Assembly (NCBI GenBank): GCA_013995675.1
Contig: VWRR01000009.1
Coordinates: forward strand, 248,001 to 312,000
DNA length: 64,000 nucleotides
Origin: Cyanidiococcus yangmingshanensis
Taxonomy: Eukaryota > Rhodophyta > Bangiophyceae > Cyanidiales > Cyanidiaceae
Reading direction: 5' to 3'
Each line of letters begins with the position of its first letter. The first letter of the stretch is position 1. A program made the translations under genes and the position numbers. The notes beneath the pieces were generated by a model that ran no database searches, was not told the DNA's origin, and saw only the letters and a program-made list of their open reading frames with translations. Positions 42,400 through 54,749 of the stretch are shown here, piece after piece.

Positions 42400-43920
42400 C
42401 TATCGCCGCAGACGGCTCCAAATGCTCTGCTCCGGAACTGTTTGCGCTGGGGCAGGCGCTGACGCTGCCTGTGGCTCTGCAGTCGCCGCCGGCTCGGCCG
42501 AGTCCCGACGAGGAAGCGTGAACAGCCCCAGCCCGCGCGCTGGTGCTCGCAAGGACTTGCCCTGTGAGTATGCCTCCGCTGACGCCGCCGCAGCTGCTGC
42601 GATCCTCTGGGCAGCCAGCATAGACTCAACTTGCGAACGACAAGCCTCAAACTTGTCGGCGAAATTTCGACTTGCCGTTCGATCACAGTGACGAACGGAG
42701 GCGATCACCGTTCGAACGTCGTCAACGTCGTTGCGCACAACCCATTCCAAGAAAGCAGTCAGTCGAAGAAGTTCCTTGTCATCCGGTTCAGTGCCATGCC
42801 ACGGAGCAACTTCAATGCCGTTCTCTGATTGCAATGAAAAAACGCGTGGATCATTGTCAATGATGATCGTGCGACGCAAATCTCGGTTCAGCTTTGCCAG
42901 GTCCTTCACGTGCAACCCGTCTCGGTACTTCGTCTCGTGACGATACAGCCGGTGTGTGATGTACCCGTTCGGATCCAGTCTATCGAGAATTGGATCTGCA
43001 TAGCCAGGAAGAGCGCTCGTGAACACTACAATTTCGTAAAATTGGGCCATGTAGGCCAGGAACGCGTCCACGCCAGGCCGTTTCGAAGTTCGCCACCCTG
43101 TCGATCGCGACCACTCGGAATGCATCAGAGTCTCATCGAGATCCAAAACCAACGTGCGCGGTGGCAAACCACCAGGATACGCTGGGATCGGGTCCGGAAG
43201 CAGCTTGTCTCGGCTCGGCTCCACGTAGTAACGAATGCGTGACTCGACGTCGCGACGCAGCCGCTCCAGACGCTCCCAGATCCCCTGCGGGTCCGCAGCC
43301 CAGGCCGCCAGCACTGCAACGGTCGAGCCTAAGACCGCATAACCAAACAGACGTCCAGGACGCAAAAGAGACCGGAGGCGTGACCCAGGCGGCTTACCAG
43401 GAGCGCTCGACTCAGCGCCCGCTGCCTGCTGCGAGGACAGCTTGGGCTCGTTGCTGCGACCACCGCCAGAGGCAGCGCCCCGCTGCAGGCGCTTCGGCCG
43501 CCAAGCACGCCCCAAAGCCACCAGTATGCCTCGATCAGGCCGCATCGACACAAACACCTCGCAGGCTCGACGAGCAGGGCTCCAGTCAACAATCCCACCA
43601 GCGGTCGTCACGCGCCAACAGGCAACCTGGATGCCGGGCCACCGGCCGTCTGGTCTCGAACCCGGGGAGGTCTCATGTTGCCGCCTTGGGTTGCCAGCGC
43701 CTCCTGCTCTAGGGAGCACGAAACACGGGAGATCTAGACAAGTTTGTGTCCGCAGCATTCGAAACACATCGATCGTTGCTGCCTGTGCATACAGGCCACT
43801 GCTCCGGAGCGGACGCAAGGCTGGTGCTGCGCTCTTCGGGCATGCCCTTTGCAGGAACAGGACAGAGCTGCGCAAGCACGCGGAGGCTCGACGTTGAGCC
43901 TGCTCGATGACAACATCCAA
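42400..43920 (-). CDS. TIM50: TIM50-like mitochondrial import receptor (FCP1-like fold)
   Basis: The product has one transmembrane helix (about 191-208, LFGYAVLGSTVAVLAAWA) followed by an FCP1/HAD-like domain with VLDLDETLMHSEWSR (260-270), RPGVDAFL, YEIVVFTSALPGYADPIL, IIIDNDPRVFSLQ and LLRLTAFLEWV, the order seen in TIM50. This subunit of the TIM23 complex receives presequence proteins at the inner membrane. It keeps the DxDxT signature that many TIM50s have lost, so residual phosphatase activity is conceivable. The frame gives 506 residues, but the first 125 look unnatural. Met126 (43545) starts an Arg-rich amphipathic stretch typical of a presequence and gives 381 residues. The Ala/Pro-rich C-terminus is not conserved. 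Confidence 0.85.
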   Translation of the reverse strand: MDVVIEQAQRRASACLRSSVLFLQRACPKSAAPALRPLRSSGLYAQAATIDVFRMLRTQTCLDLPCFVLPRAGGAGNPRRQHETSPGSRPDGRWPGIQVACWRVTTAGGIVDWSPARRACEVFVSMRPDRGILVALGRAWRPKRLQRGAASGGGRSNEPKLSSQQAAGAESSAPGKPPGSRLRSLLRPGRLFGYAVLGSTVAVLAAWAADPQGIWERLERLRRDVESRIRYYVEPSRDKLLPDPIPAYPGGLPPRTLVLDLDETLMHSEWSRSTGWRTSKRPGVDAFLAYMAQFYEIVVFTSALPGYADPILDRLDPNGYITHRLYRHETKYRDGLHVKDLAKLNRDLRRTIIIDNDPRVFSLQSENGIEVAPWHGTEPDDKELLRLTAFLEWVVRNDVDDVRTVIASVRHCDRTASRNFADKFEACRSQVESMLAAQRIAAAAAASAEAYSQGKSLRAPARGLGLFTLPRRDSAEPAATAEPQAASAPAPAQTVPEQSIWSRLRR

Positions 43921-44284
43921 TCACCGTTCCAAGGGCCTGAACAAGTTCGGGATACCGCTGGTACACGCGCGTATAGATTCGCCTAACGAGGCTGTGCTGC
44001 GGAATACCGCACCTGGAGCACGTGCATATCACCCAGGTGTTGAAATGCTGACTGCACTAGTCATGCATGCAGGTATCGCCGATACAGCGGGTCCGAATCG
44101 AATCAAGAATGAGAGCATCACTGGTCCCGAATGGTCTCTTATGGACAGAGAGAGGCCCAATACAGCGGGTCCGAAATGAATCAAGAGCGCATGGCGCGAT
44201 CGGGTGATGACGCGCATGCATGGCTGCGTGCATGCGCCGCCTCTCGGTTGTGCGACGACCGTGTCGGCTTGACTCGCTCTTCTC
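43921..44284. other. Divergent spacer between TIM50 and SerRS
   Basis: About 360 bp presumably carrying both promoters. Two imperfect copies of a phrase containing ATACAGCGGGTCCGAA lie about 70 bp apart near 44085 and 44158. Confidence 0.5.
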
Positions 44285-45733
44285 ATGCTTGATATTCGTC
44301 TTTTTCGAGCAGAGCAGGGTGGCGATCCGGAGTCAATACGCGAGTCACAGCGGCGACGATATGCGGACGTTAGTGTTGTTGATCGGGTGATTGAACTTGA
44401 CGAACGCTGGCGGCAGACGCAGTTTCGGGTGGACGCGCTTCGACGTGAGCTCAACGAGAGCTCGAAGCAGGTTGGAGCGCTGGTCAAGTCGGGTGGGGAT
44501 GCGAGTGCGCTCGTTGCGCGGGTTTCGGAAGTGAAACGTGCCATTCCTGGTCTAGAGCGGGAAGCGGCTGCGCTGGAGCGAGAGCGAGACCTGTTGCTTC
44601 GCGAGATGGGGAATCTTGTGCACGACACTGTTCCGTTCTCGGCGACTGAGGCTGATAACCGGGTTGACCGCTACTGGGGCTATCCGGATCTGGCGGAGAA
44701 GCGCACCGCGAGTGCCCGCTGGACGCACGTCGACTTGCTGCTGATGCTTGGGGCAGCTGACTACGAGCGTGGAGCGCGCACCGCCGGGAGTCGCGGCTAT
44801 TATCTGTTGGGCCCTGGCGTTCGTCTTAACCTGGCACTCGTTCAGTACGCTTTGAGCTTTCTGCGGCAGCGAGGCTACCGCGAGATCCAGCCACCTTACT
44901 TTATGATTCGGGGCGCTATGGCGCGTTGTGCCCAACTATCCGATTTTGATGAGCAGCTATACAAAGTGACGGAGCGTCCATCTCGCAGCGCGTCGGGTAA
45001 CTCGACGAGTCCCGCGAACGCAAGCAAGCCCGCAGCGCGTGGCGGTGGCGACGACGGTGATGACGACGATGACGGCGGCTATTACTTGATCGCGACCTCG
45101 GAGCAACCGATCTGCGCCCTCCACCAGGACGAGTGGATCGATCCTGCGACGTTGCCGCTTCTTTACGCGGGATTCTCGACTTGCTTCCGAAAGGAGGCCG
45201 GAGCCCACGGCCGCGATCAGCTAGGGATTTTCCGTGTGCACCAATTCGAGAAAATTGAACAGTTCGCGGTGACGTCCCCTCTGGACGGCGCCTCATGGGA
45301 AATGATGGAACGACTGCTGGCGAACTGCGAGGAGTTCTATCAGTCGCTCGGGATACCATACCGAGTTGTGACGATTGTTAGTGGAGCGCTGAACAATGCC
45401 GCTGCGAAAAAGTACGATTTGGAGGCATGGTATCCTGCTAGCCGTGCCTGGAGGGAATTGGTGAGCTGCTCAAACTGCACTGATTACCAGGCGCGTCGAC
45501 TTGAGACCCGTTTCGGCATGAAGAAAGCCGGCGAGCGCGAGAAGAAGTACGTGCATATGCTGAACAGCACCCTCTGCGCGACAAGCAGAGTCATCTGCTG
45601 TTTGGTCGAAAACTACCAACGAGAGGACGGAGTCGAGGTCCCAGCAGTGCTCCAGGCATTCCTGGGCGGCGATACCTTCCTCCCGTTTGTGTGCCCACCA
45701 CCGAAAGACGCCCGCCCTGTCCAGCAGAGCTAA
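44285..45733 (+). CDS. Seryl-tRNA synthetase, cytosolic type
   Basis: A class II synthetase of 482 residues: an N-terminal long coiled-coil arm that grips the tRNA-Ser variable arm (about 20-115), then the catalytic core with motif 2 (FRKEAGAHGRDQLGIFRVHQ) and motif 3 (VHMLNSTLCATSRVICCLVE). The eukaryotic cytosolic features MLDIRLFR at the start and SNCTDYQARR are present. An unusual low-complexity insertion of about 30 residues (Ser/Asn/Ala, then Gly and seven Asp around 236-263) separates LYKVT from YYLIATSEQP inside the core. It charges tRNA-Ser and tRNA-Sec. Intact, with a good start. Confidence 0.95.
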   Translation: MLDIRLFRAEQGGDPESIRESQRRRYADVSVVDRVIELDERWRQTQFRVDALRRELNESSKQVGALVKSGGDASALVARVSEVKRAIPGLEREAAALERERDLLLREMGNLVHDTVPFSATEADNRVDRYWGYPDLAEKRTASARWTHVDLLLMLGAADYERGARTAGSRGYYLLGPGVRLNLALVQYALSFLRQRGYREIQPPYFMIRGAMARCAQLSDFDEQLYKVTERPSRSASGNSTSPANASKPAARGGGDDGDDDDDGGYYLIATSEQPICALHQDEWIDPATLPLLYAGFSTCFRKEAGAHGRDQLGIFRVHQFEKIEQFAVTSPLDGASWEMMERLLANCEEFYQSLGIPYRVVTIVSGALNNAAAKKYDLEAWYPASRAWRELVSCSNCTDYQARRLETRFGMKKAGEREKKYVHMLNSTLCATSRVICCLVENYQREDGVEVPAVLQAFLGGDTFLPFVCPPPKDARPVQQS

Positions 45734-46833
45734 AGTACCCAGATGCAACTGACGCACTGATCATCAACTTGGACCTTTCCCAAAACAGAGGTCACCAGAC
45801 TTGTCCCAAACACATACATATAGACCGTCGATACGTACTACGCGTGCGATTTTCCAAAGGACGGATCTTCACGCAGTGCTGCCACAGAGGGCGCCCCAAT
45901 ACCCTCCCCGACAGCTGCATACGGACAAGTGCACGTATTCGTCAGCGAACCCATCCGTTCAGATGCTTTGGTGCATGGGTGTCGTCTGGGCCCCACGCAG
46001 ATCATCGGTCTCCGGTCGGTCTCCGGTCGGTCTCCGGTCGGTCTCCGCGGCGCGCTCGAGCCAGTCGGACGACCAGCAGCGTTCGCGGACACGTGTCTCG
46101 CTCAGCGCAGCTGGAGAGGAGTGGTGGCGCCCCCAGCCTGATCGAGCATCGGCACGTGATTGATCAATCCATCCGATCGCCAAAATCGCATTGCGGAGCA
46201 CCCGCACTGGTGGATGCATGCATCGATGGCGCGTCGCCGCCTGCCATCCGGCCTGGCCAGCAGCGCCGCAGCACGCGTCGATGGCCCCCGAGCCATATCG
46301 ATCTCGAGCGAATCCAAGCCCAACGATCATCGCGTCCACGATGGATGATCCACAAGGCCTCGAAACCAAGTGTCTCCAGACGTTCAGCTTCAATTGTGCT
46401 GGAGGGTGTGTGCATCACCGTTCCGACGACGTCTGCATGGTGCTCGCAAAACTGTGAGCGGACGCAGGGCGTGCGTCTCGGCCTCGGGGCAGGATCGGAG
46501 CAGGCGCTGGTCGTCAAATGCGCTCAGCGTGATATCTGCATACGGATGGCCTCAGTCGCTCAGCGGGTAGTGACAGGGAGCCAGCGGGACCTGCCCATGT
46601 GCAGCCTGCCGGTGGACTCGTATGCCGGGACGGGCCCTCGTTCGTGTCTCGGCGTGTCTCGGCGTGTCGTCGTCCCTGTCGGTAGAGCGGTCGGCCTCGA
46701 GGCGCGTCCCGGCGATCGCTAGGCGGCTGCGACGGCGAAGCGGCCCAGTTACGCATATTCCGTACCGGAAGCCTCTCTGGAACGGCTGTGTCGGCACGAG
46801 AACGGGCCCTGCTAAGACGATAACCGCGCCAGC
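45734..46833. other. GC-rich spacer between two synthetase genes
   Basis: About 1.1 kb between SerRS and ArgRS, with overlapping stop-free readings on both strands but no motifs. It includes an 11-bp tandem repeat at 46010-46047. Confidence 0.4.
46010..46047. repeat. 11-bp tandem repeat
   Basis: About 3.5 copies of GGTCTCCGGTC in the SerRS-ArgRS spacer. A short simple repeat. Confidence 0.75.
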
Positions 46834-48961
46834 GTGTGTATGCAGCGGGCGCTTGGTTTCGTTTTGGGCGCAACTCGAGCATCGACGCGAGTCAAACGAA
46901 CGGACGAGTGCCGACGCCGGCGTGTTGTTCTGACTCGGTTTCCAGACTGTTGGTCGCGAGCGCTGACTCGACGCCCCGGAAGAAGCACTCTGGTGAGCAC
47001 AGAGTTTGTGCGACGAAGTGTACTCGTTGATCGGCTGCGTAACAACAGGGCCAGGATATTGGAGCACCGTTTCGCTTGCCAGATGACGAGCGAGGGCGGC
47101 AGCGCGACGAGTGTGTTGGAGGCTCCGCCCGAGGCGTACAGCTGTGGGCCGCTGGAGTTTCTTCGGCGCAGCGTTGTGCAAGTGCTTGCGAGTGAGTTTG
47201 GGGAAGCCACGCTTCATAACACCGACCCGATGGTGACGTTTGCTTCTCGCCCTGAGTTTGGAGACTTTCAGTGCAACGTGGCGATGAGTCTCGCGCGCGT
47301 TGTCAGGTGCAAACCGCGCGAAGTTGCCGAGCGTCTTCGAGCAGGCCTGGAGCCCCGAGTTGCGGGCATGTGTTCTACGCCGCTGGAGGTTGCTGGCCCT
47401 GGTTTTGTGAACTTTCGACTCTGCGATGACTATGTAGCGTCACTGGTGCAGCGGATGATGCGTGATCCGCGAGGAAAGCTGAATATCCCGGAACCTGCTG
47501 TGCTGCAGCGCATTGTTGTGGACTTTTCGTCGCCGAACATTGCGAAGGAGATGCACGTTGGTCATCTTCGGAGCACGATTATTGGCGACACCCTATGTCG
47601 TGTGCTCGAGTACCTGGGACACTCGGTAATCCGGTTGAATCACGTAGGTGACTGGGGCACGCAGTTTGGTATGCTCATAGCGTACCTTCGCGAGGTGGCG
47701 CCCGAGTCACTGAGCGGGGAACGTCCACCAGAGCTCGGTGACCTGGTTATGTTTTACAAACGAGCGAAACAGCGCTTTGATGAGGATCCAGTCTTTCAGG
47801 ATACCGCTCGTGCACAAGTGACAAAACTGCAGTCTGGGGACGAGGAATCGCTCCGAGCGTGGCGCCTTCTCTGTGATCTGTCGCGAAGAGAGTTTGAGAA
47901 AATCTACGACCTCTTGGACGTGCATTTGACAGAGCGCGGTGAGTCTTTCTACAACGCCTACTTGCCGGAAGTGATAGATCGCCTTGAGAAACAGGGGCTT
48001 GCGCAGCTAGACCAAGGTGCACTGTGTGTTTTCCTAGAGGGATTCATGAATCGTGACGGGACGCCACAACCCTTGATCGTGCGGAAACGGGACGGTGGCT
48101 ACATGTATTCCACGACGGATCTGGCGGCGATTCTGTATCGTGTTCGAGAGGACGGAGCACAAGCGCATTCTGTATGTGACGGATGCGGGACAAGCGACGC
48201 ATTTCGCGCAGGTTTTCCAGGTCGCGCGGCGAGCTGGTTTTTTCGACCCATCCAAAGTGACGCTTGAGCATGTGCCTTTCGGACTGGTGCTTGGCGAAGA
48301 TGGCAAGAAATTCAAGACTCGCTCGGGGGAGACGGTCCGCTTGATGGATCTGCTTGATCGGGCCATTGAGCTGGCTCGGGCGGATCTGGAATCGCGCATT
48401 ACCGAGCAACCAGGTCGAAGCGAGAGTCCTGAGTATCTAGAGCGAGCTGCCCGGGCAATCGGCATCGGTGCAGTCAAGTACGCAGATCTGCGGACCACGC
48501 GCACTGCGGACTATCGATTCAGTTATGAGAAAATGCTCTCTCTGAACGGGAATACGGCTCCATACATGATGTATGTATTCTCCAGAGTGAGCGGTATTGC
48601 ACGAAAGGCAGCAGGTCTCTCTGCCGATGCGGAGGTGTGCATGCGAGAACTCGTCGAGAAGTGCGCATCGGAGTCAGTGGGTCTGCGTATTGCGGAGCCC
48701 GCCGAGGGAGCACTGGCCCGGCAGCTGCTCCGTTTCCCATACGTGTTGCTGGAGCTCGAACGGGAGCTGATGCCTCACCTCCTCTGCGAGTATCTGTTTG
48801 AGCTGTCGCAGCGCTTCAACCAATTCTACGAGCAGTGTCCTGTTCTCGGTGCCGAGGAGGCGTCTGTGCGACACTCGCGACTGGCGTTCTGCGCACTCAC
48901 TGGATACATTGTGGAAACGGGTCTTCGTCTGCTTGGTATCGAGGTGTTACCGCGCCTATAG
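46834..48961 (+). CDS. Arginyl-tRNA synthetase, one +1 frame break
   Basis: A class I synthetase with the N-terminal Add-1 domain (FGDFQCNVAMSLARV, GPGFVNFRL), the HIGH-type motif AKEMHVGHLRSTIIGD, LNHVGDWGTQFGMLI, YMYSTTDLAAI, YVTDAGQATHFAQVF, the FGLVLGEDGKKFKTRSG block in place of KMSK, and an anticodon-binding domain ending MELLGIEVLP-like (RLLGIEVLPRL). The frame changes between 48130 and 48175: the two isoleucine codons flanking this stretch are 34 bases apart where family spacing needs 33. The first frame then stops at 48267. It charges tRNA-Arg. Met at 47083 is the likely cytosolic start; the longer N-terminus could target an organelle. Confidence 0.88.
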
Positions 48962-49558
48962 AACATCCTGAGAGCAGTGCGCACTGGCTAGAGTGGCCGC
49001 GCTGAAAACGCCGCTTGCCGCCACCACGATAGGGAGGTTTTGACGCACTTGGGTTGCTGGACGGGTGTGCAAGAGAGCGTCGAACGGCCACTTTGTCGTA
49101 CTCGTTGCATCACAGACGTGAGTTGCGTCTAGCTGTCCGCCGGAGAGGATCCAGGCGTTCGCGCTCAGACTGACGGAGTGTGGACGTGGCGCTCTGCGGC
49201 CCATCCCGTTCGGAGTCGCTCAAACAGATGGTTTGCTGGAGACCCCCGCGCTGGAGACCCCCGCGCTGGAGACGCGCTGGCCATATATGATCATCAAAGG
49301 TCAAGCTAGGAAAATCATAGAATTTAGCCGCATACAGGTTGTTGCCCCAAGGTGTCCGTCCAGAGATCCGGAAAGTGAGCCGAGCCCCCAACAGGGTGTC
49401 TGGCGCGAAGCGGCGTCGGTCCTCGACCAAACCTCAATCGCCAGGTGTTTGCGGAACCAGCCCGTGCTCCAGGTTCAAGACGTCCACGTCGCGCGCAACA
49501 TTCCGCCACCAAGACCCGTTTTGTATTCGTGAGAAGTGGGTTACACCAGCCTCATTTG

Positions 49559-49561
<3 letters not shown>
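48962..49561. other. Convergent spacer between ArgRS and H3
   Basis: About 600 bp with no supported gene. It contains a 15-bp tandem repeat at 49233-49275. Confidence 0.45.
49233..49275. repeat. 15-bp tandem repeat
   Basis: Nearly three copies of GCTGGAGACCCCCGC, the last diverging to GACGCGC, about 300 bp downstream of histone H3. Confidence 0.75.
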
Positions 49562-51087
<1,526 letters not shown>

Positions 51088-52078
51088 ATGGGCCTCGACG
51101 ATGAAGAGGAGGTCTACATTCGAACATACGGCCTGCCGCCAAAGCCGCGGGCCGAAGACTGGCTATTTGCGTGGGAGGTGATCGACAGTTCGCCGATTGG
51201 GCTCTCAGCGAACCGTGAACTGCATGGCTCGGTGCAGCGCTTTCTACTGGATATCGGACACCAGCTGAAACTCGGCTCGCTGGTCCGAGCCACAGCTCTG
51301 GCTGCTGTACCAGCGATACTACCTTTATGCGGATCACGAGCTTTCGGCTGCAGCCGCTGAGGCCCACTGCCGTTCGGTGGCACAAGTTCGAGGGGCCTCA
51401 GCGGCGGGAGCGCCTTTCGATCCATACCATATCGCGTCCGCAGCGGTTTTCCTGGCCGCCAAGGTGGAGGAGTCGCCTCGCTCACTGCGCGACGTGATCT
51501 ACGTGAGTGTGAAGACGCGAACTCGTGAGAGCAAAACGCATCCGGGCGGCCTCGAGGTCTTCGAGGGCACGGAACGGTACGTGGAGGAGAAGCAACAGCT
51601 CTTGTTCGCGGAGCGAGCTCTGCTTCGCGCAACGCACTTTGAGCTATCGATGGACCACCCGTACCGCTATTTGGGCGCAGCTCGTGATCTTCTTCGAGGG
51701 ACAGGCTGTGTCGGGGATCGCTCTACATCTTGGTGGGAGAGGGCGTATGCTCGGTCGTGGGCGGTGCTCTCGGAAAGTTTTCTGACATTGGGCTGTCTCC
51801 ATTTTCGGGGCAGGGATCTCGCTGCTGCAGCGATTGCGCTCGAGTTCATCGACATTACGTCGACCGATGGTGCGGATAGCGCGGAGATGAAGGCGCTTCG
51901 ATGCTGGCCGGGCTGGGACATCCTGGAGCGACCTGAACATCCAGAAATGCAGCGTCGTCCACATCAGCTCTTGACCTTGGAGGGCTTGCCTCTGGACGGC
52001 TATGGGATTGGCGTCTCTCGCGCCGAGGCCATAGAGGCTATTCAGCGACGCTGTATTCAGCGAGTTCGGGAACATTGA
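51088..52078 (+). CDS. Cyclin T/K-like (transcriptional CDK partner), one +1 frame break
   Basis: A transcription-type cyclin. The first frame gives WLFAWEVIDSSPIGLS, RELHGSVQRFLLDIGHQLKL and RATAL. The next frame continues LYQRYYLYADHELS, then HIASAAVFLAAKVEESPRSL, RDVIYVSV and, after a Glu-rich link, LLFAERALLRATHFELSMDHPYRYL with the second cyclin fold. This order matches cyclins T and K, which activate CDK9/12-type kinases that phosphorylate the RNA polymerase II tail. The change of frame falls near 51295-51308 inside the first cyclin box, and the first frame stops at 51360. It sits inside the histone region, but there is no evidence of a functional link. Confidence 0.82.
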
Positions 52079-52384
52079 TGGGTGTCAAAGCCATCGATGA
52101 CGGTTCCCTGTTTCAAAAGCGGATCACGATAGGGTAAAGAGCGAGCAGCTAGCATTGGGGTCTGGTGTGATTAATCTGAGACTGGATTCGGCCCAGATTG
52201 ATGACGCTGATGCCGACAAACGTCATGTCCGCGGTGGCAGAATGCTGTGTGCCTCAGCCGACGACACAGGCTGGGACACAGAGCCGAGTGCCGTCGGTGC
52301 TCGGACCTCGAACATAACCGTCGGCACTCGTGGTCTCGGACGCACGGCCTTTGGAAAGAACGCTTCAGAACTCAAAACATACGT
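52079..52384. other. Convergent spacer between cyclin and H2A
   Basis: About 300 bp holding two 3' ends. No gene or repeat is seen, and I find no metazoan-type histone 3' stem-loop. Confidence 0.5.
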
Positions 52385-52738
52385 TTACTCGCCCTTGCCT
52401 TTCTTCTTCGGCAGAAGGACTGCGTGGATGTTCGGCAGAACACCGCCAGAGGCGATCGTCACGTTCGCCAACAGTTTGTTCAACTCCTCGTCGTTTCGAA
52501 TAGCAAGCTGGATATGCCGCGGCACGATACGCGTCTTCTTGTTGTCGCGCGCAGCGTTACCCGCCAGCTCGAGAACCTCCGCCGTCAGGTACTCCATCAC
52601 CGCAGCAAGGTAGACAGGGGCGCCGGCACCGATGCGCTCAGCGTACCCGCCGTCGCGAAGGTAGCGGTGCACACGACCTACCGGAAACTGGAGACCGGCC
52701 TTGCTCGAACGAGACTTCGCTTTGCCTTTTGGAGCCAT
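52385..52738 (-). CDS. Histone H2A
   Basis: A 117-residue H2[57 protein letters not shown] and the acidic-patch region NDEELNKLL. The tail ends [10 protein letters not shown] with no SQ(E/D) motif, so this copy is not an H2A.X type that could be phosphorylated in response to DNA breaks. It diverges from H2B across a 2-kb spacer full of tandem repeats. Intronless. Confidence 0.97.
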   Translation of the reverse strand: MAPKGKAKSRSSKAGLQFPVGRVHRYLRDGGYAERIGAGAPVYLAAVMEYLTAEVLELAGNAARDNKKTRIVPRHIQLAIRNDEELNKLLANVTIASGGVLPNIHAVLLPKKKGKGE

Positions 52739-53035
52739 TTCAAAAACTAGTCAACCTCACAGAGAAAGAAAATAGACAAACAACAACAGCACGCAGCAAA
52801 CAGCGTTACTTGCAGAGTCGCTCAAAAACAGTCCACCGAGTGCAGGCTAGTGAGCACCTATGCAAGGCGAACACACAAACTCACACAGAGACAGGAGCAG
52901 AGCGCAGCACAGACACACCGACAGAGTCTGTTGGGGCAGCAACGAGAACGCCAAGGGCTGCAGGCAGGCGCTGCAATATCACGATCAGCAGGCCGGGCCG
53001 CGACCTCAGGGTACCGGGACGTTGGTCAGTGCAAT

Positions 53036-53300
53036 GGCGCGCGCGTCCGTACGCCCGCTCGCTTGGGTTGGCGATACCGGTGCGCGAGCCATGGACAGGG
53101 TAGAGCGAAATCGGTGCGATCGTGCGCGCGCGTCCGTACGCCCGCTCGCTTGGGCTGGCGATACCGGTGCGCGAGCCATGGACAGGGTAGAGCGAAATCG
53201 GTGCGATCGTGCGCGCGCGTCCGTACGCCCGCTCGCTTGGGCTGGCGATACCGGTGCGCGAGCCATGGACAAGGTTAGCGAAATCGGTGCGATCGTGCGC
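53036..53300. repeat. 87-bp tandem repeat, three copies
   Basis: The phrase TCCGTACGCCCGCTCGCTTG recurs at 53046, 53133 and 53220, giving a constant 87-bp period. Copies one and two differ at about one base; the third diverges near its end. The unit is extremely GC-rich and alternating (GCGCGCG). Confidence 0.92.
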
Positions 53301-53819
53301 AGTCGCGTCGACAGACCCGAGACGCACATGGATCGGCACTGGGGATCGTGCAGGCGCGTACGGGACTGCGGGCGGACCCGGGGGACAGAATTCGTCGGTG
53401 GTTGCGCGCGCCGGATCTCGGTGCGATCTGGAAACGCTCGCGCTGGATCGCCATTCATGGATGGCGGATGGGTAGACAGATCGCTTGGCCACAGATCGTC
53501 TGCCCAAGACCCCGCGGCCAGAGTGCTTGCGCCAATCGCCTCCCGGATCCCATACCCGAGATCGTCTCCGCAGAGCGCTTATCTAGATCACCTACCCATA
53601 ACGCTTACCCAGATACTTTACCAAGTTCAGGTATCCATCCGGACCGCCAGATAGATTACACGGTCGCCTAATGCAGTGGGTCTAGCTCTGTAGACAAGCG
53701 GGGCGGATGGCCTAATCGCTTGACCGGATCCTCTGCGCGTTCATGGAAACCAGGATCGACTGGCGCGGTGAGCGGCTCTGGTAACGACCCAGACCGAGTG
53801 CGCACCTAGTGAGCGGACG

Positions 53820-54335
53820 CCCATCGAGTGAAGACCTCCCGGCGTTCGGATTTGCGCTAATTCGCTGGAGCCTAGCTGGGGCCTGGCTGGGGCCTGGCTG
53901 GAGCCTATCAATTGACGCCCATCGGCTGGTGCGCAACTGATCCTCACCACCAGGTGGCGTCCATCGAACGGTGTCCATCAACTGAGACCCATCGAGTGGA
54001 GCTCTTCTGGCGCTCGGGTTCGCGCTAATTCGCTGGAGCCTAGCTGGGGCCTGGCTGGGGCCTGGCTGGAGCCTATCAATTGACGCCCATCGGCTGGTGC
54101 GCAACTGATCCTCACCACCAGGTGGCGTCCATCGAACGGTGTCCATCAACTGAGACCCATCGAGTGAAGACCTCCCGGCGTTCGGATTTGCGCTAATTCG
54201 CTGGAGCCTGGCTGGAGCCTGGCTGGAGCCTATCAATTGACGCCCATCGGCTGGTGCGCAACTGATCCTCACCCCCAGGTGGCGTCCATCGAACGGTGTC
54301 CATCAACTGAGGCTCATCGAGTGAAGACCTCCCGG
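53820..54335. repeat. 168-bp tandem repeat, about three copies, with 11-bp subrepeats
   Basis: GCTAATTCGCTGGAGCC recurs at 53856, 54024 and 54192 (period 168). Inside each unit are 11-bp subrepeats of the type CTGGGGCCTGG, four in units one and two and three in unit three, which is therefore 11 bp shorter (157). A partial fourth copy begins near 54321. Confidence 0.92.
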
Positions 54336-54749
54336 CGCTCGGATCGCCCTCGGCTGGCCCTCAGCGTCTTGCGCTCATCAACCGGCGCCGACCCACTGCC
54401 AGGCGGTACGAACACGCCACCGAGACTGGACGCGCCTAACCCGGGTATCACAACGGCCGCGATCGACATCCATGGATCGCGCCAGGGTCGCGCGCGCACT
54501 CCCGACCCAGCGCGAACGCACAGGTGGCAGATCGAGGCGGCGACGCAGCAGCGCACCTGGTCACAGCGAGATGGTCGCGCGCGCCCCTGCTCCAGCGGCA
54601 CCCGAGGTGGTCTGCGCGCCAGCCTCCCACAGTTTGGCCTTGTCGCTGTACTGCCCGCGTCTGTGCGCCCGCCGAGTCGTGTGCGTACGAGTCTGTGAGC
54701 GCTTTTTCAAGGAGACCCCCAGCTTTTTGTGAGAGCTTTGTTATTCAGT

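Larger units (their letters stand above)
52739..54749. other. H2A-H2B divergent spacer with two minisatellites
   Basis: About 2 kb between divergent H2A and H2B. It carries an 87-bp and a 168-bp tandem array. Both units are multiples of three, which creates long spurious ORFs on both strands. No genuine coding region is supported. Confidence 0.6.

Noticed and set aside
45691-46722. 343-codon plus-strand ORF
   Set aside because: It begins inside the SerRS coding region in another frame and runs through a GC-rich spacer with low-complexity Arg/Ser sequence.
48095-48200. An intron joining the two ArgRS frames
   Set aside because: The conserved flanking isoleucine codons are only 34 bases apart against 33 expected, so there is one extra base and no room for an intron.
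52850-53654. Long ORFs across the 87-bp array on both strands
   Set aside because: The 87-bp unit is a multiple of three, so any stop-free unit gives open frames. The peptides simply repeat the array.
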